Positions 16,955 to 27,191 of a stretch of DNA of 64,000 bases are shown here, in pieces. Both the position numbers and the translations under genes were made by a program. The notes under the pieces are model-generated. The model saw only the letters and a list, made by a program, of their open reading frames with translations, made no database searches and was not told where the DNA came from. Numbering within the stretch: position 1 is the first letter of the stretch; the number at the start of each line of letters is the position of its first letter. Source of the DNA: Thiobacillus denitrificans ATCC 25259 (GTDB lineage Bacteria > Pseudomonadota > Gammaproteobacteria > Burkholderiales > Thiobacillaceae); assembly GCF_000012745.1 (NCBI RefSeq), contig NC_007404.1, positions 806,001-870,000 on the forward strand, written 5' to 3'.

Positions 16955-17677
16955 ATGAAGCTCTATCGTGCGCTGCAGTCGCAGGGGCTCGGCAGCCGCC
17001 GCGGCTGCGCGGCGCTTGTGCGCGCCGGCGCGGTTCTCGCCAACGGACTCGCGTGCGCCGACCCTGAGGCCGAGGTCGACCCGGTCGGTCTCGAACTGAC
17101 CGTGGACGGCACGGTGTGGGCGTACCGCGACAAGGCCTACCTCGTGATGCACAAGCCGGAAGGCTACGAATGTTCGCATCATCCGCGCCACCACCCGAGC
17201 GTCTTCAGCCTGTTGCCTGCGCCGCTCGTGCAACGCGGCGTGCAGTGCGTCGGGCGGCTCGATCAGGACACCACCGGCTTGTTGCTGTTTTCCGACGACG
17301 GCCAGTTCATCCACCGCATGACCTCGCCGAAAAAGCGCGTCGGCAAGGTGTATCGCGCGCGCTGTGCGGAGCCGGTGAACGCAGCGACGCTCGCCGCGCT
17401 GCGTGCCGGCGTGCAACTCAACGACGAGCCGGCGCCGCTTGCGGCGCTGGCCTGCGAGGCGGTCGACGACCGTACGCTGCGTCTCGTGCTCGCCGAAGGC
17501 AAATACCATCAGGTCAGGCGCATGATCGCCGCGGCGGGCAATCACGTCGCGCGGCTGCATCGCGAAGCGGTCGGCGAGTATCCGCTGCCGGACGATCTGC
17601 CGCCGGGCGGCTGGCGCTGGCTCGAAGCCGGCGATCTGCAACGACTGGAGTGTGCATGGCCGTCCGCGAAGTCCTGA
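16955..17677 (+). CDS. rsuA: 16S rRNA pseudouridine synthase, RsuA family
   Basis: 240 residues. N-terminal S4-like RNA-binding segment (about 1-50) and the RsuA/RluB/E/F catalytic motif [14 protein letters not shown] with Asp103. Other family features are [19 protein letters not shown] and [16 protein letters not shown]. RsuA makes pseudouridine 516 in 16S rRNA; the exact target here is by family. It overlaps def by 22 bases. Confidence 0.88.
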   Translation: MKLYRALQSQGLGSRRGCAALVRAGAVLANGLACADPEAEVDPVGLELTVDGTVWAYRDKAYLVMHKPEGYECSHHPRHHPSVFSLLPAPLVQRGVQCVGRLDQDTTGLLLFSDDGQFIHRMTSPKKRVGKVYRARCAEPVNAATLAALRAGVQLNDEPAPLAALACEAVDDRTLRLVLAEGKYHQVRRMIAAAGNHVARLHREAVGEYPLPDDLPPGGWRWLEAGDLQRLECAWPSAKS

Positions 17678-18189
17678 AAATGGGAGACCCCCGGCTGCTC
17701 GCGCCGGCCCGCGCGGTCGAGCGTTTCGCCACCGCGGAACTCGCGCAGCTCGTCGCCGACATGCACGACACCATGCGCGCGCTGAACGGCGCGGGCCTCG
17801 CCGCGCCGCAGATCGGCGTGTCGCTGCAGGTCGTGATCTTCGAGGTGAACGCCAACCCGCGCTACCCCGACGCCGCCGAGGTTCCGTTGACCGTTCTGGT
17901 CAACCCGGTGGTCACGCCGCTCTCCGACGCGACCGAGGAAGGCTGGGAGGGCTGCCTGTCGGTACCCGGCATGCGTGGACTGGTGCCGCGCCACGGCGAA
18001 ATCCACTATCGCGGGTTCGACGCGGCCGGGCGTGCGCTCGAGCGCCGGGTGAGCGGTTTTCACGCCCGCGTCGTGCAGCACGAAGTCGACCACCTGAATG
18101 GCATCCTGTATCCGATGCGGATCCCGGACCTGCGCAATTTCGGTTTTACCGACACCCTGTTTCCCGGGCAGACGCTGCAGGACGACTGA
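17656..18189 (+). CDS. def: Peptide deformylase
   Basis: 177 residues from ATG 17656, inside the end of the rsuA-like gene. All three deformylase motifs are present: [10 protein letters not shown] (45-54), WEGCLSVPG with metal ligand Cys100, and QHEVDHLNG with His142, Glu143 and His146. It removes formyl from nascent N-terminal Met. The overlapping start suggests translational coupling with the pseudouridine synthase. Confidence 0.96.
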   Translation: MAVREVLKMGDPRLLAPARAVERFATAELAQLVADMHDTMRALNGAGLAAPQIGVSLQVVIFEVNANPRYPDAAEVPLTVLVNPVVTPLSDATEEGWEGCLSVPGMRGLVPRHGEIHYRGFDAAGRALERRVSGFHARVVQHEVDHLNGILYPMRIPDLRNFGFTDTLFPGQTLQDD

Positions 18190-18233
18190 CTACCCCCTTG
18201 TTTTGGCAGGCATTTGGCCGACGGCGACCGGCC

Positions 18234-18260
18234 TAAAGTTGTCGCCGGGGGCGCCGCTAA
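18234..18260 (+). promoter_or_regulatory. FliA (sigma-28) type flagellar promoter
   Basis: TAAAGTTG (18234-18241), an 11-base spacer, then GCCGCTAA (18253-18260). The consensus is TAAAGTTT-N11-GCCGATAA, so each half differs at one base and the spacing is exact. It lies 54 bases before the start of a FlaF-like gene, which supports both calls. Confidence 0.85.
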
Positions 18261-18313
18261 CTTGTTACGTAACCGTGGGCGAGGTGTCCGCGGCAGATGT
18301 AACAAGGACAATA

Positions 18314-18700
18314 ATGAGCCCGGAACTCCAGCTCCAGCAGGCCCGGCGGCGGAACGAACACGGCGACGACCTGATGATGGCCGAGGTGGCCCAACTCGAC
18401 GGGATCGCGGCCCAGCTCATGCGCGTGCAGCGGCACTGGCATGACGACGACCGCGAGCGGCAGCTTGCGGCCGCGCTGGCGGCCAGCCGCAGCACCTGGC
18501 ATGCGATCCAGGCCGCGCTGGCCGAAGCGACCCTGCCTTTGCCGCTGGAAGTGCGGCAGAACCTGCTGATTCTCTCGGTCTACGCCGAGAGCAAGATCGG
18601 GGCGTGCGAAGCGGCGCCCGACGCCGACACGCTCGGTAGCCTGATCGCGCTGACGCGCACGCTGGCCGGCAGCCTCAAGGAATGGCGGGAGGCGGCATGA
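18314..18700 (+). CDS. FlaF-like flagellar regulator
   Basis: 128 residues from ATG 18314. All alpha-helical and soluble. The C-terminal pattern LPLEVRQNLLILSVYAESKI, then DTLGSLIALTRTLAGSL, resembles the FlaF family (LP..R..L..L..Y.E, then LI..NR...GL). FlaF helps flagellin secretion or translation control in alphaproteobacteria, where it is paired with FlbT. No flbT or flagellin gene is in the window. A FliA-type promoter directly upstream is strong independent support for a late-flagellar role. Alternative: another small flagellar export chaperone such as FlgN or FliT type. Confidence 0.55.
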   Translation: MSPELQLQQARRRNEHGDDLMMAEVAQLDGIAAQLMRVQRHWHDDDRERQLAAALAASRSTWHAIQAALAEATLPLPLEVRQNLLILSVYAESKIGACEAAPDADTLGSLIALTRTLAGSLKEWREAA

Positions 18701-18954
18701 GCGAGCGCAAGACGACGAGAAACGCGCCGGCCCTCGTTTGTGCCGATGTCGGCGGGGTCGGCACGACGGTGCGGCCCGGCCGCGGGCGCACCCGCGCCAA
18801 GACAGTCCCCGAGGACAAGGTCAAGAAGCCCGCAGACGGCACACGCAAGAAATCGCCGCCGCTGCGCAAGGCCCCGCCGCGGGGCCGCTACGTCGACGAA
18901 TATGCCGGTCCGCGTCCCGGTGCGGCCGGCGCGGCGCCTCGACGCTCAGCCTAG
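18697..18954 (+). CDS. Small basic disordered protein
   Basis: 85 residues, starting with an ATGA overlap on the previous gene, so likely cotranslated with it. Composition is Arg/Lys/Pro/Gly-rich with almost no hydrophobic core, suggesting a disordered, perhaps nucleic-acid-binding or adaptor protein. No family recognised. Its end overlaps the convergent glnD end by 9 bases. It would be part of the same FliA-driven transcript. Confidence 0.5.
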   Translation: MSERKTTRNAPALVCADVGGVGTTVRPGRGRTRAKTVPEDKVKKPADGTRKKSPPLRKAPPRGRYVDEYAGPRPGAAGAAPRRSA

Positions 18955-21498
18955 AACCCCGCGTAGCTCGTTTTCCAGCGCCGCGCGCTCCGGCGGCGCG
19001 TTCAGGCGCTCGCCGCGAATCAGAAAGGTGTCCTCGACACGCTCGCCGAGCGTGTCGATTTTCGCCGCGTAGACGCTGATCTCGTGCCGCATCAACTCCT
19101 CCGCGATCGCAAACAGCAGGCCGCCGCGGTCGGCGCAGGTGATCGACAGCACCTGCCCGTCGCCGCCCCTATCGGCTTCGAGATGCACGGCTGCCGGATA
19201 GGGGTGGTGGCGCTGATGGCGCGACAGGCGCCCCGGCTGCACAGCCTGGAGCGGACGTGCCGGGTCGAGATCGCGGGCGAGTTCGTATTCGACGAAGGCC
19301 AGGAAATCCCGGTAGTGGATGTTCCGGTGGGCGAGATCCATGACCTGGAAGCTGTCGAGCGCGTAGCCGTTGCGGGTGGTGTGGATTTTCGCTTCGAGGA
19401 CCGTGTACTGGATGCGCGCGAAGAAGGCGCAGATGCGGACGAAGATGTCGGGCCGGTCGGGCGCGTAGACCATGACCTGGATGCCCTCGCCCGCCGGAGA
19501 CAGCCGCGCGCGTACGACCGCGCCGGCCGTCGCGTCGCGCCGCCACAGCATGCGCGCGTGCCAGGCCATGTCGCGCGCGTCGAAACGCGCGAAATAGGCT
19601 TTGTCGAGATGCCGCCAAAGCGCGTCGGCCGCGTCCCTGGGGAGGCCGTACAAGGCGAGGTTGACGCGTGCTTCTTCGCGCCGCGCGGCGATCCCTGCAA
19701 TCGCCAGATCGGCGCCCTGGAGGCGGGCGAAGGCCGCATGGTAGAGATCCTCGAGGAGCTTTCCTTTCCACGCGTTCCATACCGTCGGGCTCGTGCCGCG
19801 GATGTCGGCGACGGTCAGCAGATACAGGGCGTCGAGCCGACGCGTATCGCCGACCCTGGCGGCGAAGGCGGCGATCACCTTGGGGTCGCTGATGTCTTCC
19901 TTCTGCGAGGTGCGTGACATCACGAGGTGCATGTCGACGAGCCAGGCGACGAGGTCCGTATCGGTCTTGTCGAGTCCGTGCTGGCGGCAGAAACCGCGCG
20001 CATCGAGCGCACCGAGTGCGGAATGGTCGCCGCCGCGCCCCTTGGCGATGTCGTGAAACAGGGCCGCCAGATAGAGCAGCTCGGGTTTGTCGAAGGCCGC
20101 GATCAGCCGGCTGGCCAGCGGGAATTCATGGGCGAGCTGGGCGACCGTGAAGCGGCGCAGATTGCGCAGGACGGTCAGGATGTGTTCGTCGACCGTATAG
20201 ACGTGAAACAGGTCGTGCTGCATCTGCCCGACGATCCGGCCGAAGGCCGGGATGTAACGGCCGAGCAGGCCGTAGCGGTGCATCGCCCGCAGCGCGCGGG
20301 TCACGCCGAGCGGCTCGCGCAAGAGCGCGATGAAGAGCGCACGATGCGCCGGGGTCGCACGGAACGCACGGTCGACCCGGGCGCTCGCGCGCCACACCGC
20401 GCGCAGCGTCGTCGGTTCGAATCCTGCGAGTTGCGGATGCCGGGCGTAGACGAGGAAAGCGCGGAGCAGGGCGTCGGGTTTGCGCAGGAAAACATCGGGG
20501 TCGCGCGCTTCGAGCAGCCCGGCGCGAAGTTGGAAATCGTCGTCGATCGGTAGCGGTGGCGCGACGACTGGAAACAGCCGGACGCGCAGGGACTGGATCA
20601 GGATGTCGTTCGCGCGCTGGACGAGCTTGGCGGCGCGGAAATAGCCCTGCATCAGTCGCTCGCCGGCGCGGCGATGCGCGGTCGGCGCGAGGCCCAGGCA
20701 GGCCGCGAGTTCACTCTGGTAATCGAAGGCGAGCCGATCCTCGCGGCGGCCGGCGAGCAGGTGCAAATGAATGCGCAGCTTCGCCAGCCAGCGCTCCTCG
20801 CGCGCGACTCGTCGCGCCTCCCCCTCGGTGAGCAGGCCCGCGCGGGCGATCCCGCTCCAGCCGGCGTCGATGTCGCAGGCCTGCGCGAGCCAGTGGATGG
20901 TATGAAGATCGCGCAGCCCGCCGGGGCTGTCCTTCAGATTGGGTTCGAGTTTGTAGGCGCTGTCGTCGAAACGTGCGTGGCGGGCATGCTGTTCGGCGAG
21001 CTTGCCGTCGAAAAAGCGCTGCGCGTCGAAGCGCGCACGGAAGCGACGACCGAAGTCGTCGAAGAGCGCCGTGGCGCCCCACACCCGCCGGGCTTCGAGC
21101 AGATTCGTTTCGACCGTGATGTCGGCATCGGCCTCGGCGAGGCAGGCGTCGACCGTGCGCACGCTGTGGCCGATCTCGAGACCGACGTCCCAGCACGCCT
21201 GCACCCAGCTTTCCAGCGCTTGCCGCTCGGCTTCGAGCGGCTCTGCGGGCAGCAGCAGCATGACGTCGACGTCCGATCCCGGGAACAGCTCGCCGCGTCC
21301 GTAGCCGCCCACGGCGACGAGACAGATGCCGCGCGCCAGCCCGAGGCGCGTGCTGAGTTCGGCGAGCAGGGCATCGACGAGCGCCGCGTGACGCGCGAGA
21401 TAGTGTGCCGCACGCGGCTTTTCGCGGTACGCCGCTGCCAGGCTCGCGCGGCCGGACTTCAGCCGCTCGCGCAGATCGGCGAACGGCCGGGCGCTCAC
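18946..21498 (-). CDS. glnD: Bifunctional uridylyltransferase/uridylyl-removing enzyme GlnD
   Basis: 850 residues from a GTG at 21498 that overlaps the map stop (GTGA). Nucleotidyltransferase motif GGYGRGELFPGSDVD (64-78), GlnD-specific middle region with LKDSPGGLRDLHT, HD hydrolase motif LAALFHDIAKGRGGDHS, and two C-terminal ACT domains (about 670-850). It uridylylates PII at low glutamine and removes UMP at high glutamine. A PII gene (44433-44771) with the target Tyr51 is in the same window. Confidence 0.96.
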   Translation of the reverse strand: MSARPFADLRERLKSGRASLAAAYREKPRAAHYLARHAALVDALLAELSTRLGLARGICLVAVGGYGRGELFPGSDVDVMLLLPAEPLEAERQALESWVQACWDVGLEIGHSVRTVDACLAEADADITVETNLLEARRVWGATALFDDFGRRFRARFDAQRFFDGKLAEQHARHARFDDSAYKLEPNLKDSPGGLRDLHTIHWLAQACDIDAGWSGIARAGLLTEGEARRVAREERWLAKLRIHLHLLAGRREDRLAFDYQSELAACLGLAPTAHRRAGERLMQGYFRAAKLVQRANDILIQSLRVRLFPVVAPPLPIDDDFQLRAGLLEARDPDVFLRKPDALLRAFLVYARHPQLAGFEPTTLRAVWRASARVDRAFRATPAHRALFIALLREPLGVTRALRAMHRYGLLGRYIPAFGRIVGQMQHDLFHVYTVDEHILTVLRNLRRFTVAQLAHEFPLASRLIAAFDKPELLYLAALFHDIAKGRGGDHSALGALDARGFCRQHGLDKTDTDLVAWLVDMHLVMSRTSQKEDISDPKVIAAFAARVGDTRRLDALYLLTVADIRGTSPTVWNAWKGKLLEDLYHAAFARLQGADLAIAGIAARREEARVNLALYGLPRDAADALWRHLDKAYFARFDARDMAWHARMLWRRDATAGAVVRARLSPAGEGIQVMVYAPDRPDIFVRICAFFARIQYTVLEAKIHTTRNGYALDSFQVMDLAHRNIHYRDFLAFVEYELARDLDPARPLQAVQPGRLSRHQRHHPYPAAVHLEADRGGDGQVLSITCADRGGLLFAIAEELMRHEISVYAAKIDTLGERVEDTFLIRGERLNAPPERAALENELRGVLG

Positions 21499-22304
21499 GC
21501 CGGGTGAAGTATGCGGTCGGGCACGGCCGGCGTGCCCGCCGACACGGTCAGCACCTCGTAGCCGCTGTCGGTGACGAGCACGGTGTGTTCCCATTGCGCG
21601 GACAGGCTGCGGTCCTTGGTCACGATCGTCCAGCCGTCCGGCATCTGCCGGATGTCGCGCCGGCCCGCGTTGATCATCGGCTCGATCGTGAAGGTCATGC
21701 CGGGTTCGAGCAGCAAGCCGGTTCCGGCCTTGCCGTAATGCAGGACCTGCGGTTCCTCGTGGAAATTGCGGCCGATGCCGTGGCCGCAGAACTCGCGCAC
21801 CACGCTGTAGCCGTGGTTCTCGGCGAAACGCTGGATCGCGTGGCCGATGTCGCCGAGGCGCGCGCCGGGCTTCACCCGGTCGATGCCGACCCACATCGCC
21901 TCGTAGGTGATCTGGATCAGCCGCCTGGCCTGGATCGTCGCCTCACCGACCGCGAACATGCGGCTCGTATCGCCGTGCCACCCGTCCTTGATGACCGTGA
22001 TGTCGAGGTTGACGATGTCGCCGTTCTTCAGCACCTTGTCGCCCGGCACCCCGTGGCAGACCTGGTTGTTCACCGAAGTGCAGATCGATTTGGGGTAGGG
22101 CGCATGGCCCGAGGGCGCGTAGTTCAGCGGCGCCGGCACGGTGCCTTGAACGTCGACCATGTACGCGTGGCATAGCCGGTCGAGTTCGCCGGTCGTGACG
22201 CCGGGTTTGACGAAGGGCGTGATGTAGTCGAGCACTTCGGAGGCGAGGCGGCCGGCGACGCGCATGTTGTCGATGTCGGCGCCGGTTTTGATGGAGACGG
22301 TCAT
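21495..22304 (-). CDS. map: Type I methionine aminopeptidase
   Basis: 269 residues. Metal ligands of the pita-bread fold are present: Asp101, Asp112, His175, Glu208 and Glu239, plus His84 of the substrate pocket (CHGVPG). It removes the initiator Met after deformylation. It is divergent from rpsB, as in many proteobacteria, and is followed by glnD with a 4-base overlap. Confidence 0.96.
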   Translation of the reverse strand: MTVSIKTGADIDNMRVAGRLASEVLDYITPFVKPGVTTGELDRLCHAYMVDVQGTVPAPLNYAPSGHAPYPKSICTSVNNQVCHGVPGDKVLKNGDIVNLDITVIKDGWHGDTSRMFAVGEATIQARRLIQITYEAMWVGIDRVKPGARLGDIGHAIQRFAENHGYSVVREFCGHGIGRNFHEEPQVLHYGKAGTGLLLEPGMTFTIEPMINAGRRDIRQMPDGWTIVTKDRSLSAQWEHTVLVTDSGYEVLTVSAGTPAVPDRILHPA

Positions 22305-22426
22305 GTAAGGCAGATGGGAATCAAAGGCGCATTTTAGCGCCGCCGCCGGTGCGAAAAACCATATCCACAGGGCGGAGATGAGAAACGGCGGGCACCGACG
22401 TCACGCGGCCTGGGCTTCCGGGCGCC

Positions 22427-22455
22427 TTGAATTACGCCCCTGTTCGATTTAGAAT
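22427..22455 (+). promoter_or_regulatory. Sigma-70 promoter of rpsB
   Basis: TTGAAT (22427-22432), 17-base spacer, TAGAAT (22450-22455). This is the best-formed housekeeping promoter in the window, about 120 bases before the rpsB start. Confidence 0.8.
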
Positions 22456-22462
22456 CGCCGGC

Positions 22463-22482
22463 TGCCCGAAATGGTTCGGGCA
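22463..22482 (+). promoter_or_regulatory. Hairpin at the 5' end of the rpsB leader
   Basis: TGCCCGAA-ATGG-TTCGGGCA, a perfect 8-base stem with 4-base loop starting right at the expected transcript start. In E. coli, rpsB-tsf is autoregulated by S2 through its leader; this hairpin is a candidate stabilising or regulatory element, by analogy only. Confidence 0.5.
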
Positions 22483-22575
22483 AATTCGCACACCTGTCAT
22501 TAAAGGGTGGCGGCGCGCATCGACTACAGCGCGCGGCTGCTGGCGGGTGGAGGCTCAACCCTTTAGGAGATTTTC

Positions 22576-23322
22576 ATGTCTGTCACCATGCGCCAAATGC
22601 TGGAGGCCGGTGTCCATTTCGGTCACCAGACCCGCTTCTGGAACCCCCGGATGGCCCCGTTCATTTTCGGCCATCGCAACAAGATCCATATCGTCAACCT
22701 GGAAAAATCGCTGCCGATGTTCCAGGAGGCGCAAAAATTCGTGCGTCAGCTCTCGGCCAACAAGGGCAACGTGCTGTTCGTCGGCACCAAGCGCGCCGCG
22801 CGCGACATCGTGCGTGAGGAAGCGCAGCGCGCCGGCATGCCCTACGTCGACCAGCGCTGGCTCGGCGGCATGCTGACCAACTTCAAGACCGTCAAGCAGT
22901 CGATCAAGCGCCTGAACGACCTCGAGGCGCAGATCGCCGAGCCGGGCCGCCTGTCGAAGAAGGAAATCCTCACGGTCCAGCGCGAAGTCGACAAGCTCAA
23001 CCGCAGCCTCGGCGGCATCCGCGAAATGGGCGGGCTGCCCGACGCGCTCTTCATCATCGACGTCGGCTACCAGAAGGGAGCCGTGGTCGAGGCCAAGAAG
23101 CTCGGCATCCCGGTGATCGGCGTCGTCGACACCAATAACAGCCCCGAAGGCGTCGACTACGTGATCCCCGGCAACGACGACTCGGCCCGCGCGATCCGTC
23201 TCTACGCCCGCGGCATGGCCGACGCGGCGCTCGAAGGCCGCGCCCAGGTGATCAGCGAGATCGTCGGCGGCGAGGAATTCGTCGAGGTCGAGGAAGAAGA
23301 GGGTGGTGTCGCCGCCGAGTAA
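22576..23322 (+). CDS. rpsB: 30S ribosomal protein S2
   Basis: 248 residues. TAGGAGA lies 8 bases before the start. Classic S2 features: [22 protein letters not shown], the [11 protein letters not shown] and [12 protein letters not shown] segments, and PDALFIIDV, with an acidic C-terminal tail (EEEEGG). First gene of the long rpsB-to-rnhB run, with a conserved promoter and leader. Confidence 0.98.
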   Translation: MSVTMRQMLEAGVHFGHQTRFWNPRMAPFIFGHRNKIHIVNLEKSLPMFQEAQKFVRQLSANKGNVLFVGTKRAARDIVREEAQRAGMPYVDQRWLGGMLTNFKTVKQSIKRLNDLEAQIAEPGRLSKKEILTVQREVDKLNRSLGGIREMGGLPDALFIIDVGYQKGAVVEAKKLGIPVIGVVDTNNSPEGVDYVIPGNDDSARAIRLYARGMADAALEGRAQVISEIVGGEEFVEVEEEEGGVAAE

Positions 23323-23372
23323 GGCCTGCGACGCTGCAACACGCCGGCCCCGGCCGGCGCGAGGTGTTTGAG

Positions 23373-23396
23373 GAGGGGCGTCGGCCCCTCTTTCTG
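23373..23396 (+). terminator. rpsB-tsf attenuator-like terminator
   Basis: GAGGGGC-GTCG-GCCCCTC followed by TTTCTGT. It stands between rpsB and tsf, so it probably stops part of the transcripts and sets the S2 to EF-Ts ratio. Confidence 0.75.
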
Positions 23397-23438
23397 TATT
23401 GGCTCAATTAATCGAGAAATCTGGGATAGGAGTTCGAA

Positions 23439-24311
23439 ATGGCTGAAATCACTGCAAGCATGGTCAAGGATCTGCGGGAAAAAACCGACGCGCCGATGAT
23501 GGACTGCAAGAAGGCGCTGACCGAGGCCGGCGGCGACATGCAGAAGGCCGAGGAAATCCTGCGCGTGCGTTTCGGCAACAAGGCCGCCAAGAGCGCCGGC
23601 CGCGTCGCCGCCGAAGGCGTGGTGACGATCGCGATCAGCCCCGACGGCAAATCCGCCGCGATGGTCGAAGTCAACTGCGAGACCGACTTCGTGGCGAAGA
23701 ACGACGACTTTCTTGCGCTGTCGGCCGCGCTGGCCGAGATGGTGCTGACCCAGAAGCCGGCCGACGTCGCCGCCCTGTCGGCCCTGCCGTACAAGAATTC
23801 GACGGTCGAGGGGTTCCGCACCGAACTCGTCGGCAAGATCGGTGAAAACATGTCGGTGCGCCGCTTCGTGCGTCTCGACGGCCAGGGCAAATTCGCCAGC
23901 TACATCCACGGCGGCAAGATCGGCGTGCTGGTCGACGTGACCGGCGACGAGGCGATCGCGAAGGACATCGCGATGCATATCGCCGCGTCCAAGCCGAAAT
24001 CGCTCGACGCCTCGGGCGTGCCGCAGGACCTGCTCGATACCGAGCGGCGCGTCGCGATCGAGAAGGCCAAGGAAGCCGGCAAGCCGGAAGCGATGCTGGA
24101 AAAGATCGCTGAAGGCACGGTGCAGAAGTTCCTCAAGGAAGTCACGCTGCTCTCGCAGCCCTTCGTCAAGGACGACAAGCAGACCGTCGAGCAGGTGCTG
24201 AAGTCGAAGAACTCGCAGTGCCACGGGTTCACGATGTACGTCGTCGGCGAGGGCATCGAGAAGAAGGTCTCCGACTTTGCTGCCGAGGTTGCCGCGGCCG
24301 CCAAGGTCTGA
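23439..24311 (+). CDS. tsf: Translation elongation factor Ts
   Basis: 290 residues. The N-terminal UBA-like domain has [19 protein letters not shown], and the core has [14 protein letters not shown], which contacts EF-Tu. A TAGGAG ribosome-binding site precedes it. EF-Ts exchanges GDP for GTP on EF-Tu. It ends 4 bases before pyrH. Confidence 0.98.
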   Translation: MAEITASMVKDLREKTDAPMMDCKKALTEAGGDMQKAEEILRVRFGNKAAKSAGRVAAEGVVTIAISPDGKSAAMVEVNCETDFVAKNDDFLALSAALAEMVLTQKPADVAALSALPYKNSTVEGFRTELVGKIGENMSVRRFVRLDGQGKFASYIHGGKIGVLVDVTGDEAIAKDIAMHIAASKPKSLDASGVPQDLLDTERRVAIEKAKEAGKPEAMLEKIAEGTVQKFLKEVTLLSQPFVKDDKQTVEQVLKSKNSQCHGFTMYVVGEGIEKKVSDFAAEVAAAAKV

Positions 24312-24315
24312 CGCA

Positions 24316-25029
24316 GTGGCGCCCGTTCGCCGCATCCTGCTGAAGCTCTCGGGCGAGGCCCTGATGGGACCGGACAGCTTCGGCTACCACGCCGGGACGA
24401 TGGCCGGTTTCGTCGGTCAGATCCGTGACGTGGTCGCGCTGGGCGTGCAGGTCGGGATCGTCGTCGGGGGCGGCAATCTGTTTCGGGGTGCGACCGGCGC
24501 GCTCGCCGGCATGAATCGTGCGACGGCCGATTCGATGGGCATGCTGGCGACCGTGATGAATGCGCTCGCGCTGAAGGACGCGCTGCAGCAGGCAGGCGTT
24601 GCGGCGCGCGTGCAGACCGCCGTGCACATTGCCCACGTCGGCGAAGGCTTCGAGCGCGACGCCGCCGTGCGCGAACTCGAGGCGGGGCGGGTGGTGATCT
24701 TCGGCGGCGGAACCGGGAACCCGTTTTTCACGACGGACACCGCGGCTGCGCTGCGTGCTGCCGAGATCGACGCCGATCTGCTGCTCAAGGCGACCAAGGT
24801 CGACGGCGTCTATACCGCGGACCCGAACAAGGACCCGGACGCTCGGCGCTACGATACGCTCTCGTTCGACGAGGCGATCGCGAAGCAGCTCGGCGTGCTC
24901 GACACCGCGGCTTTCGCGCTGTGCCGCGAGCAGAAACTGTCCCTGGTCGTGTTCAACGTCTTCAAACCCGGCGCGCTCAAGCGCGTGGTGATGGGCGAGG
25001 ACGAGGGCACGCGGGTCAGCAACCATTGA
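24316..25029 (+). CDS. pyrH: UMP kinase
   Basis: 237 residues from GTG 24316, the length expected for the hexameric bacterial enzyme. Amino-acid kinase fold with [12 protein letters not shown] (about 7-18), [10 protein letters not shown] and [20 protein letters not shown], and KATKVDGVY. It converts UMP to UDP and is usually controlled by GTP and UTP. Conserved neighbour of tsf and frr. Confidence 0.97.
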   Translation: MAPVRRILLKLSGEALMGPDSFGYHAGTMAGFVGQIRDVVALGVQVGIVVGGGNLFRGATGALAGMNRATADSMGMLATVMNALALKDALQQAGVAARVQTAVHIAHVGEGFERDAAVRELEAGRVVIFGGGTGNPFFTTDTAAALRAAEIDADLLLKATKVDGVYTADPNKDPDARRYDTLSFDEAIAKQLGVLDTAAFALCREQKLSLVVFNVFKPGALKRVVMGEDEGTRVSNH

Positions 25030-25038
25030 GGAATTGAA

Positions 25039-25608
25039 ATGGCTGAAACCACGATCACCGACATCAAGCAGTCCGCCGAGCAGAAGATGGGCAAGACGCT
25101 CGAGGCGCTGAAAAACGATCTCGCGAAGGTGCGCACCGGACGTGCGCACGCCGGCATTCTCGACCACGTCCTCGTCGACTATTACGGCAACCCGACGCCG
25201 GTGCCCCAGGTCGCCAACGTCTCGCTGGTGGATTCGCGCACGCTCGGCGTGCAGCCCTACGAAAAGAACATGGTCGGCAAGATCGAAAAGGCGATCCGCG
25301 ACGGCGATCTCGGTCTCAACCCGGCGACGCACGGCGACGTCATCCGCGTGCCGATGCCGGCGCTGACCGAGGAGCGGCGCCGCGACCTGATCAAGGTCGT
25401 GCGCAACGAAGCCGAGGGCGCGCGCGTCGCCGTCCGCAACATCCGCCGCGATGCCAACGCCTCGCTCAAGGATATGGTCAAGGCCAAGACCGCGACCGAG
25501 GACGAGGAGCGTCGTACCCAAGACGAAGTGCAGAAGCTGACCGACAAATTCATCGGCGAAATCGACAAAATGCTCGCCGAAAAAGAGAAGGACCTGCTCG
25601 CGGTCTGA
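25039..25608 (+). CDS. frr: Ribosome recycling factor
   Basis: 189 residues, with GAGGAATTG just upstream. Contains [15 protein letters not shown], the PxP-type loop [15 protein letters not shown], and the C-terminal helix with [10 protein letters not shown]. It splits post-termination ribosomes together with EF-G. Confidence 0.98.
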
Positions 25609-25627
25609 GCGGCCCGAGTCCGTCGGC

Positions 25628-26365
25628 GTGTCTACCCGCACCAAGCAGGCGATCCCCGTGACCTCGGACGTGCCGCGGCACATTGCCATCATCATGGACG
25701 GCAACGGGCGATGGGCGAAGCGCCGCTTCATGCCGCGCTTCGCCGGACATCGCAAGGGAGTCGAGGCGCTGCGCGGCGTGATCCGCGCCTGCGCCGAGCG
25801 TGGCGTGACGCATCTGACCGTGTTCGCCTTCAGCTCGGAAAACTGGCGGCGCCCGCAGGAAGAAGTGACGCTGCTGATGGAGCTGTTCCTGCGCGCGCTC
25901 GAGAACGAAGTGGCCAAGCTGCACGAGAACGGCATTCGTTTTCGCGTCATCGGCGACCTGTCGGGATTTTCCGAACGCATCCAGACGTTGATCCGCGAGG
26001 CCGAAACGCTGACACGGGACAACAGCCGCCTCACGTTCACGGTCGCCGCGAATTACGGCGGACGCTGGGACGTCGTGCAGGCCGTCAAGAAACTCGTCGC
26101 GTCGGGCGAACCGGTGAGCGAAGCGGCGCTGGCCGCGCACCTGAGCCTCGCCGATACACCCGAGCCCGATCTCTTCATCCGCACCGGCGGGGAGCAACGC
26201 ATCAGCAATTTCCTGCTGTGGCAGCTTGCCTACACTGAACTCTACTTTACCGACGCCCTCTGGCCCGACTTCGACGCCGCGGCGCTCGACGCCGCGATCG
26301 CTTCGTATCGCACGCGCGAACGTCGATTCGGTCGCACCAGCGAACAGCTGCTGACGGCGTCGTGA
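25628..26365 (+). CDS. uppS: Undecaprenyl diphosphate synthase
   Basis: 245 residues from GTG 25628. The cis-prenyltransferase signature [16 protein letters not shown] carries catalytic Asp24. [11 protein letters not shown] and the C-terminal [20 protein letters not shown] (in parts) complete the family motifs. It extends FPP with IPP to C55-PP, the carrier lipid for peptidoglycan and O-antigen. Confidence 0.97.
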   Translation: MSTRTKQAIPVTSDVPRHIAIIMDGNGRWAKRRFMPRFAGHRKGVEALRGVIRACAERGVTHLTVFAFSSENWRRPQEEVTLLMELFLRALENEVAKLHENGIRFRVIGDLSGFSERIQTLIREAETLTRDNSRLTFTVAANYGGRWDVVQAVKKLVASGEPVSEAALAAHLSLADTPEPDLFIRTGGEQRISNFLLWQLAYTELYFTDALWPDFDAAALDAAIASYRTRERRFGRTSEQLLTAS

Positions 26366-26384
26366 CCGCACATCGAGGATTGCC

Positions 26385-27191
26385 ATGACACCCCTGGCAC
26401 GACGCGTGTCCACGGCGCTGCTGTTGCTGGCCGTATTCGTACCGGCCGCCCTGTGGGCGCCGGCCTGGCTGTGGGCGCTCTTGATGGCCGTCGTGGTCGG
26501 CGCGGCCGCCTACGAGTGGGCGCGCATCAGCCAATTCCCCGGTCCGATGGCCGGTTTTTACGCGGGCGCGCTCGCCCTCGTCGCCGCCGCCTTGCCCTAC
26601 GTGCTCGGTAACGGCTGGCCGGCTTTCCAGGGCGGACTCTTCGCCCTCGCCGCTGCCTTCTGGCTCGTCGTCGCGCCGCTGTGGCTGCTCGGAAGCTGGC
26701 GTGCATCGGCCGCGTTCGTGCGCGCCGCGGTCGGCGTCGTCCTGCTCGTCCCCACCGGGGCCGCGCTGCTCTACCTGCAGGCGCGCGGCCCCGCCGTTTT
26801 GCTCGGCGTGATCGCGATCGTGTGGATCGCCGACACGGCCGCGTATTTTTTCGGCCGTCGCTTCGGCCGTCACAAGCTGGCGCCGCGCATCAGTCCCGGC
26901 AAAACCTGGGAGGGCGCGATCGGCGCGCTGGCGGCCGTCGTCGTCTACGCGGCGGCATTGAGCGTGGCGGTCGGCATGCCGCTCGTGTCGCTCGTCATCA
27001 TGGCGGCCGGCCTGCTTTATGTGTCGGTGCTGGGTGACCTGTTCGAATCGTGGATCAAGCGCGTCGCCGGCATGAAGGACAGCGGCAACCTGCTGCCCGG
27101 TCACGGCGGCGTGCTCGACCGCATCGATGCGCTGACCTCGACGCTGCCCGTCGCTGCGGGACTCCTGATGTGGCTGGAGCACGGCGCGTGA
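26385..27191 (+). CDS. cdsA: Phosphatidate cytidylyltransferase
   Basis: 268 residues with about seven to eight hydrophobic segments. The C-terminal signature runs from [11 protein letters not shown] to [12 protein letters not shown], matching the CDP-diglyceride synthetase pattern. It makes CDP-diacylglycerol for phospholipid synthesis. Stop and dxr start overlap as GTGA. Confidence 0.95.
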   Translation: MTPLARRVSTALLLLAVFVPAALWAPAWLWALLMAVVVGAAAYEWARISQFPGPMAGFYAGALALVAAALPYVLGNGWPAFQGGLFALAAAFWLVVAPLWLLGSWRASAAFVRAAVGVVLLVPTGAALLYLQARGPAVLLGVIAIVWIADTAAYFFGRRFGRHKLAPRISPGKTWEGAIGALAAVVVYAAALSVAVGMPLVSLVIMAAGLLYVSVLGDLFESWIKRVAGMKDSGNLLPGHGGVLDRIDALTSTLPVAAGLLMWLEHGA

